Shown: in pieces, positions 61,053 through 64,000 of the stretch
Position numbering within the stretch: the first letter of the stretch is position 1
Layout of the letters: each line of letters begins with the position of its first letter
Source of the DNA: DAIPKP01 sp964539095
Lineage (GTDB): Bacteria > Synergistota > Synergistia > Synergistales > Aminiphilaceae
Direction of reading: 5' to 3'
Assembly: GCA_964539095.1 (NCBI GenBank)
Contig: CAZIFL010000014.1
Coordinates: 1 to 64,000 of the forward strand
Length of the DNA: 64,000 bases
Translations under genes and position numbers: made by a program
Notes under the pieces: model-generated
What the model was told of the DNA's origin: nothing
The model's input: the letters and a program-made list of their open reading frames with translations, nothing else
Databases searched by the model: none

Positions 61053-62906
61053 CTACGCCTCCTCCCCGGACTCTACGATGGCCCCGTGGGGGCAGACCTG
61101 GATACAAACCCCGCAGCTCACGCAGAAACGTTCGTCCACGTAGGCCTTTTTCTTTTCTTCATCGAACCGAAGGGCTGGGCAGTTAAAGAAGTTGATGCAG
61201 AACTTGCAGCCGATGCACTTTTCCTGATCCACCCGAACGGGGATGGCAGGCTGGTCGCACCGCAGGAGCATACAGGGATGCTTGAAGATCACCACCGCCG
61301 GCTCCTGATTCGCCTTGGCGTGCTCCCAGGCCTCTTTCACCGCCGCGACTCCCGCCGCCACATCATAGCTGGGAACCTCTTTCACCAGAGATATGCCGCA
61401 CCCTTCACAGGCCTTGCGGATATCCACAGTCCGCCCCTGGTCTCCCTTGCGGAGCTTGGTCCCCACCGCCGGGTTGGGCTGTCCTCCGGTCATGGCGGTG
61501 ATGCTGTTATCCAGAATGGCGAGCACAAAGGCGTGACGGTTGTAGACCGCGTTCACCAGTCCGGGCAACCCCATGTGGAAGAAGGTGGAGTCCCCGATGG
61601 TGGCGATGATGGGCTGATCCTTATCATCCACCTTATGGGCCAGATAGAACCCCGAAGGCTGGGTTACCGAGGCTCCCATGCAGATCACGGAATCCACGGT
61701 CTTCTGGTTCACCCCCAGGGTGTAGCAACCGATGTCCGAGGGATAGATCCCCTTGGGATAGGCCTTGCGGATGGCGAAAAAGCTTGCCCGGTGAGGGCAT
61801 CCGGGGCAGAGCATGGGGGGCTTGGGCTTTACCGCAAGCTCCTCCAGAGCGGTCTTCAGCTCCGATGTATCGGAAAGGGGGCGCTCCTCTCCCAGGGCGG
61901 TATAGAGGATCTCCTCCACCACCTCCGGAAGAAGCTCCCCCGCCGAGGGAACCACACCGTTCCAGCGACCGAGAAGTTTTGTTCTGTCCGGAAGCTGCAT
62001 TTCAATCACAGGATAGGTTTCTTCCAGCACCAGCACCTTCTCATGCTTGGCCATGAAATCCTGCACCATCTTCACCGGAAGCGGCACGGGGGTACCGATC
62101 TTCAGCACCGCCACATCCTCCCGCCCCAGGGTTTTGAGAAGATCCATGATTACCGCAAAAGAAACTCCTCCGGCGATGATACCGAGTTTGGGCTCTTTTG
62201 TGGCGGGAACTTCGTAGTTGTAGGCCCCGAAATCCTTTTCGAAATCTTCGCGAATGGCGGCGTTTTTATCGTTGAGCTTGGGGTGGTTCAATCGCACATG
62301 GGCGGGGAGGCAGACCCAGCGCCGGATATCCTTTTTGAAGTTCACCGGACGCTCCAGGGGAAGCACTTCTCCGAGTTCCACATCCTGCCGACAGTGATCC
62401 ACCCGGCCGGTGGGACGGAGCATCACCGGAATATGGTACTTTTCGGAGAGGTCGTAGGCGTGGAAGACCATCTTTTTGGCCTCCTCCGCCGAGGAGGGAT
62501 CCAGACAGGGGATCTTGGCATACATGGCAAAGTAGCGGCTGTCCTGCTCGGTCTGGGAGCTGTGAGGCCCCGGATCGTCCGCCACCATGAGAAGGAATCC
62601 CCCCTCAAGCTCGAAGTGCGCCACGCTCATGAGGGCATCCGCCGCCACGTTGAGCCCCACCTGTTTCATAATGGCGCAGGCCCGCTTTCCCGCAAAGGAA
62701 GCCGCCGCAGCCACTTCGAAGGCCACCTTTTCGTTGGTGCACCACTCCACGGCGGTGCGGGTGTTCAGCTCATCCGCATACTTCGCCACCGCGGGAAGAA
62801 TCTCCGAAGAGGGCGTGCCCGGATAGGCCACCGCCACCTCGCATCCCGCCTCCACAATTCCTCTGGCAATGGCCTCATTGCCGAGAAGAATGGCTCGCTT
62901 ACCCAT
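61053..62906 (-). CDS. iorA: Indolepyruvate:ferredoxin oxidoreductase alpha subunit
   Basis: A 617-residue thiamine-diphosphate enzyme subunit. The N-terminal pyrimidine domain (ILLGNEAIARGIVEAGCEVAVAYPGTPSSEI), a central domain and the ThDP-binding domain (IATIGDSTFFHMGLPGLVNAVYN, then LDNSITAMTGGQPNP) are visible. Two C-terminal 4Fe-4S clusters follow: CIGCKFC...NCP and CVSCGVCIQVCP. With IorB it channels aromatic amino-acid catabolism to reduced ferredoxin. A hotdog thioesterase gene precedes it. Confidence 0.96.
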   Translation of the reverse strand: MGKRAILLGNEAIARGIVEAGCEVAVAYPGTPSSEILPAVAKYADELNTRTAVEWCTNEKVAFEVAAAASFAGKRACAIMKQVGLNVAADALMSVAHFELEGGFLLMVADDPGPHSSQTEQDSRYFAMYAKIPCLDPSSAEEAKKMVFHAYDLSEKYHIPVMLRPTGRVDHCRQDVELGEVLPLERPVNFKKDIRRWVCLPAHVRLNHPKLNDKNAAIREDFEKDFGAYNYEVPATKEPKLGIIAGGVSFAVIMDLLKTLGREDVAVLKIGTPVPLPVKMVQDFMAKHEKVLVLEETYPVIEMQLPDRTKLLGRWNGVVPSAGELLPEVVEEILYTALGEERPLSDTSELKTALEELAVKPKPPMLCPGCPHRASFFAIRKAYPKGIYPSDIGCYTLGVNQKTVDSVICMGASVTQPSGFYLAHKVDDKDQPIIATIGDSTFFHMGLPGLVNAVYNRHAFVLAILDNSITAMTGGQPNPAVGTKLRKGDQGRTVDIRKACEGCGISLVKEVPSYDVAAGVAAVKEAWEHAKANQEPAVVIFKHPCMLLRCDQPAIPVRVDQEKCIGCKFCINFFNCPALRFDEEKKKAYVDERFCVSCGVCIQVCPHGAIVESGEEA

Positions 62907-62921
62907 GTTCTACCACTCCTT

Positions 62922-63395
62922 TTATTCGGATTCGGAAGATACCATACGCTGTTCAAGCATGCCGTAAAAGGGCTCCGGGCGGCTTAAGAGCTTGCCCTGA
63001 GGATCCGTAAAGGCATGCTTGGTATACCCTGTTGTGAGAAGAAGCTCCTCCCGGAAAATAGCATAGCCGAAGGTAATGCTACAGCGTTTCAACTCCTGGA
63101 TCACCGTGCGAACCACAAGAAGATCGTCATACCGGGCGGGATTTTTGTAGCGGCAGTGGGCCTCCACGCAGGGGAGAAAGACCCCATGCTCCTCCCACTC
63201 CCGGTAGGCCATGCCGAGCTGCCTGCAGAATTCGGTTCTCCCCATCTCGAACCAGGGGAGATAGTTGGCGTGGTAGACGATGCCCATGGCATCGGTCTCG
63301 CTGTAGCGAACCCGAAGGGATATCTTCCATTCGTTGCTCCTGGTATTCTGGTTACTCTCCTCATGCTTCAATGCCTGGGGTGCTTCGTTTTTCAT
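62922..63395 (-). CDS. Hotdog acyl-CoA thioesterase (YbgC/FcbC family)
   Basis: A 157-residue cytoplasmic thioesterase. SLRVRYSETDAMGIVYHANYLPWFEMGRTEFCRQLGMAYREWEEHGVFLPCVEAHCRYKNPARYDD contains the catalytic Asp (TDAMGIVYHANY) and the family helix. A 25-residue polar N-terminal extension precedes it. As first gene of the thioesterase-iorA-iorB unit, it may release aryl-acetates from the CoA esters made by IorAB; this is inference. GGGGAGGA precedes the ATG. Confidence 0.92.
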   Translation of the reverse strand: MKNEAPQALKHEESNQNTRSNEWKISLRVRYSETDAMGIVYHANYLPWFEMGRTEFCRQLGMAYREWEEHGVFLPCVEAHCRYKNPARYDDLLVVRTVIQELKRCSITFGYAIFREELLLTTGYTKHAFTDPQGKLLSRPEPFYGMLEQRMVSSESE

Positions 63396-63430
63396 AAAAA
63401 GAGTTCCTCCCCAAATGTAAGAGATCGTAG

Positions 63431-63442
63431 ATAATCATAACA
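63431..63442 (-). promoter_or_regulatory. Extended -10 promoter of the thioesterase-iorAB operon
   Basis: Minus strand TG-T-TATGAT (hexamer at 63434-63439) is an extended -10 about 40 nt upstream of the thioesterase ATG. No convincing -35 is spaced at 17 bp. Confidence 0.45.
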
Positions 63443-63657
63443 TGAAAACGTGGGGGATATCACAAGGGTCTGCATAAAAATGTCCGGACAGAGAAATCCA
63501 GAGAAAGAGATTTGCTTGATCCTCTATAGCAAAAAATTGTCCCCATGAAAAACTATTTGCCATTTTAACACAGGGCCGGAAAAAAAATGCAAGGCCTTTC
63601 CGGAACATACGATAACGAGGTCTTTTTCATCCGTAAAAACTTCCCCCGGACACGCTC
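63440..63657. other. Gene-free, AT-richer spacer
   Basis: No coding or RNA gene is supported here. A hairpin made by CCGGAAA and TTTCCGG around 63571-63603 lacks a flanking U tract on either strand. The stretch 63396-64000 as a whole is divergent, with the iorAB promoter on the minus strand and a possible promoter on the plus strand. Confidence 0.5.
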
Positions 63658-63686
63658 TTCACGAAACAGGATTTCTATGCTACTCT
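63658..63686 (+). promoter_or_regulatory. Candidate plus-strand promoter
   Basis: TTCACG (63658-63663) and TACTCT (63681-63686) are 17 bp apart. A strong AAGGGAGGT ribosome-binding site follows at 63705-63713. Each hexamer is a moderate match. Confidence 0.35.
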
Positions 63687-63720
63687 GTAGCGCAAGTTTT
63701 CACGAAGGGAGGTACCTTTC

Positions 63721-63741
63721 ATGATCCAGCGTTTTGAATGA
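63721..63741 (+). CDS. Candidate 6-residue leader peptide
   Basis: ATG seven bases after AAGGGAGGT encodes MIQRFE and then stops. A second tiny frame (63738-63776, MTRHARSYARSA) overlaps its stop. Such a strong ribosome-binding site before a six-codon frame suggests either a leader peptide or the remnant of a broken gene. Confidence 0.25.
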   Translation: MIQRFE

Positions 63742-63759
63742 CCCGCCACGCAAGGAGTT

Positions 63760-63903
63760 ATGCACGGAGTGCATAGGTGGTTTTTCTGCGGCGTTTTTGG
63801 GTGCTCAAAAAAGCGGATCGGAAGGTATATCTCCCCTGAAAAGTTCTTTGTGTATTCCCCCCTCCCTCTTCCTTCCGCAGGAACCCTCAAAATTTCCGCA
63901 TAA
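63760..63903 (+). CDS. Candidate small ORF, 47 aa
   Basis: An ATG two bases after AAGGAG opens a 47-codon frame (MHGVHRWFFCGVFGCSKKRIG onward is basic and Cys-containing). The ribosome-binding site is rather close to the start, codon usage is not distinctive and no homologue is recognised. It is listed because it follows the candidate promoter and leader frames; it may well be spurious. Confidence 0.2.
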   Translation: MHGVHRWFFCGVFGCSKKRIGRYISPEKFFVYSPLPLPSAGTLKISA

Positions 63904-64000
63904 AAACAAGCTGTTTTGACAGATCAGGCAGATCAGACTCGAAGAGCCCAGGGCCTTCGGGGGAGTCGTGTTATTCGCCCTTCTAAAGTATGGCGGAGCG

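Noticed and set aside
60669..62987. Very long plus-strand open frame (772 codons) opposite iorA/iorB
   Set aside because: It is antisense to two genes with complete family motifs. Similar long antisense frames at 6678-8213, 18317-19840, 30616-32427 and 41843-43738 arise from GC-biased third positions and show no protein-family features.
63675..63890. 71-codon minus-strand frame near the window end
   Set aside because: No ribosome-binding site, no recognisable composition, and it opposes the better plus-strand signals.
63930..63980. Hairpin GACTCGAAG...GAGTC as the end of tmRNA or another known RNA
   Set aside because: No TPsiC-like arm, no CCA and no tag-peptide frame could be found; it is cut by the window end and remains unidentified.
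1..64000. CRISPR arrays, insertion sequences with transposases, prophage genes, replication origin
   Set aside because: No regularly spaced repeats, no transposase or integrase other than XerC, no phage structural genes and no DnaA-box cluster were seen.

Overview
The window is a bacterial chromosome segment of moderately high GC content, and almost every gene is on the minus strand. The layout follows the Bacillus subtilis arrangement lepB/rbgA/rnhB - ylqG/ylqH - dprA - topA - trmFO - xerC(codV) - hslVU - codY - fla/che superoperon - sigD almost gene for gene. There are lineage-specific insertions and starts are often GTG or TTG. CodY together with indolepyruvate:ferredoxin oxidoreductase (an amino-acid fermentation enzyme) and the full motility block suggests an anaerobic, flagellated amino-acid fermenter, most likely Synergistota. 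That assignment is inference from gene content and sequence style, not from a database search.

Region by region. Bases 1-439: a truncated tRNA-Lys gene with its own promoter and terminator, then a promoter for the only clear plus-strand operon. Bases 440-2685: a periplasmic BMP-type binding protein followed by a membrane-anchored diguanylate cyclase. Bases 2753-6457: Ppx/GppA, a DUF501 protein, an S1-domain protein and three unrecognised small proteins. Bases 6582-8925: a FapA/DUF342 protein and the flagellar/WhiG-type sigma factor. Bases 8940-15161: an unknown tail-anchored protein, CheD, CheC, CheA, CheB and a PilZ protein. Bases 15175-23203: FlhG, FlhF and the export gate FlhA/FlhB/FliR/FliQ/FliP/FliO. 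Bases 23224-28151: CheY, FliY, FliM, FliL, MotB, MotA, FlbD. Bases 28259-36930: three hook-family proteins, FlgD and FliK. Bases 37152-45186: YlxF, a lytic transglycosylase, FliJ, FliI, FliH, FliG, FliF, FliE, FlgC, FlgB. Bases 45289-59523: CodY, HslUV, XerC, TrmFO, TopA, DprA, ComM, YraN, an FlhB-C/FliK-like pair, RNase HII, RbgA, LepB. Bases 59601-63395: an orphan pseudopilin, a 252-bp inverted-repeat element, IorB, IorA and a hotdog thioesterase. Bases 63396-64000: promoter-like sequence and very small candidate ORFs only.

The genes cover nearly the whole flagellum: basal body, switch, export gate, hook and stator. They also include CheA/B/C/D/Y signalling, the late sigma factor, and c-di-GMP making (GGDEF) and reading (PilZ) proteins. 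There is no cheW, no chemoreceptor and no flagellin, so those must lie elsewhere. Rho-independent terminators after codY, flgC and hook gene flgE, with new promoters behind some of them, show that this block is not one uninterrupted transcript.

The most unusual items are the 252-bp nested inverted-repeat element at 60226-60477, the promoter- and terminator-bearing half tRNA, a near-consensus sigma-28 promoter ahead of one hook-family gene, an FliY lacking both CheC-type catalytic asparagines, an FlhB with NPTT instead of NPTH, a 927-residue hook protein with internal repeats, and an apparently leaderless xerC.
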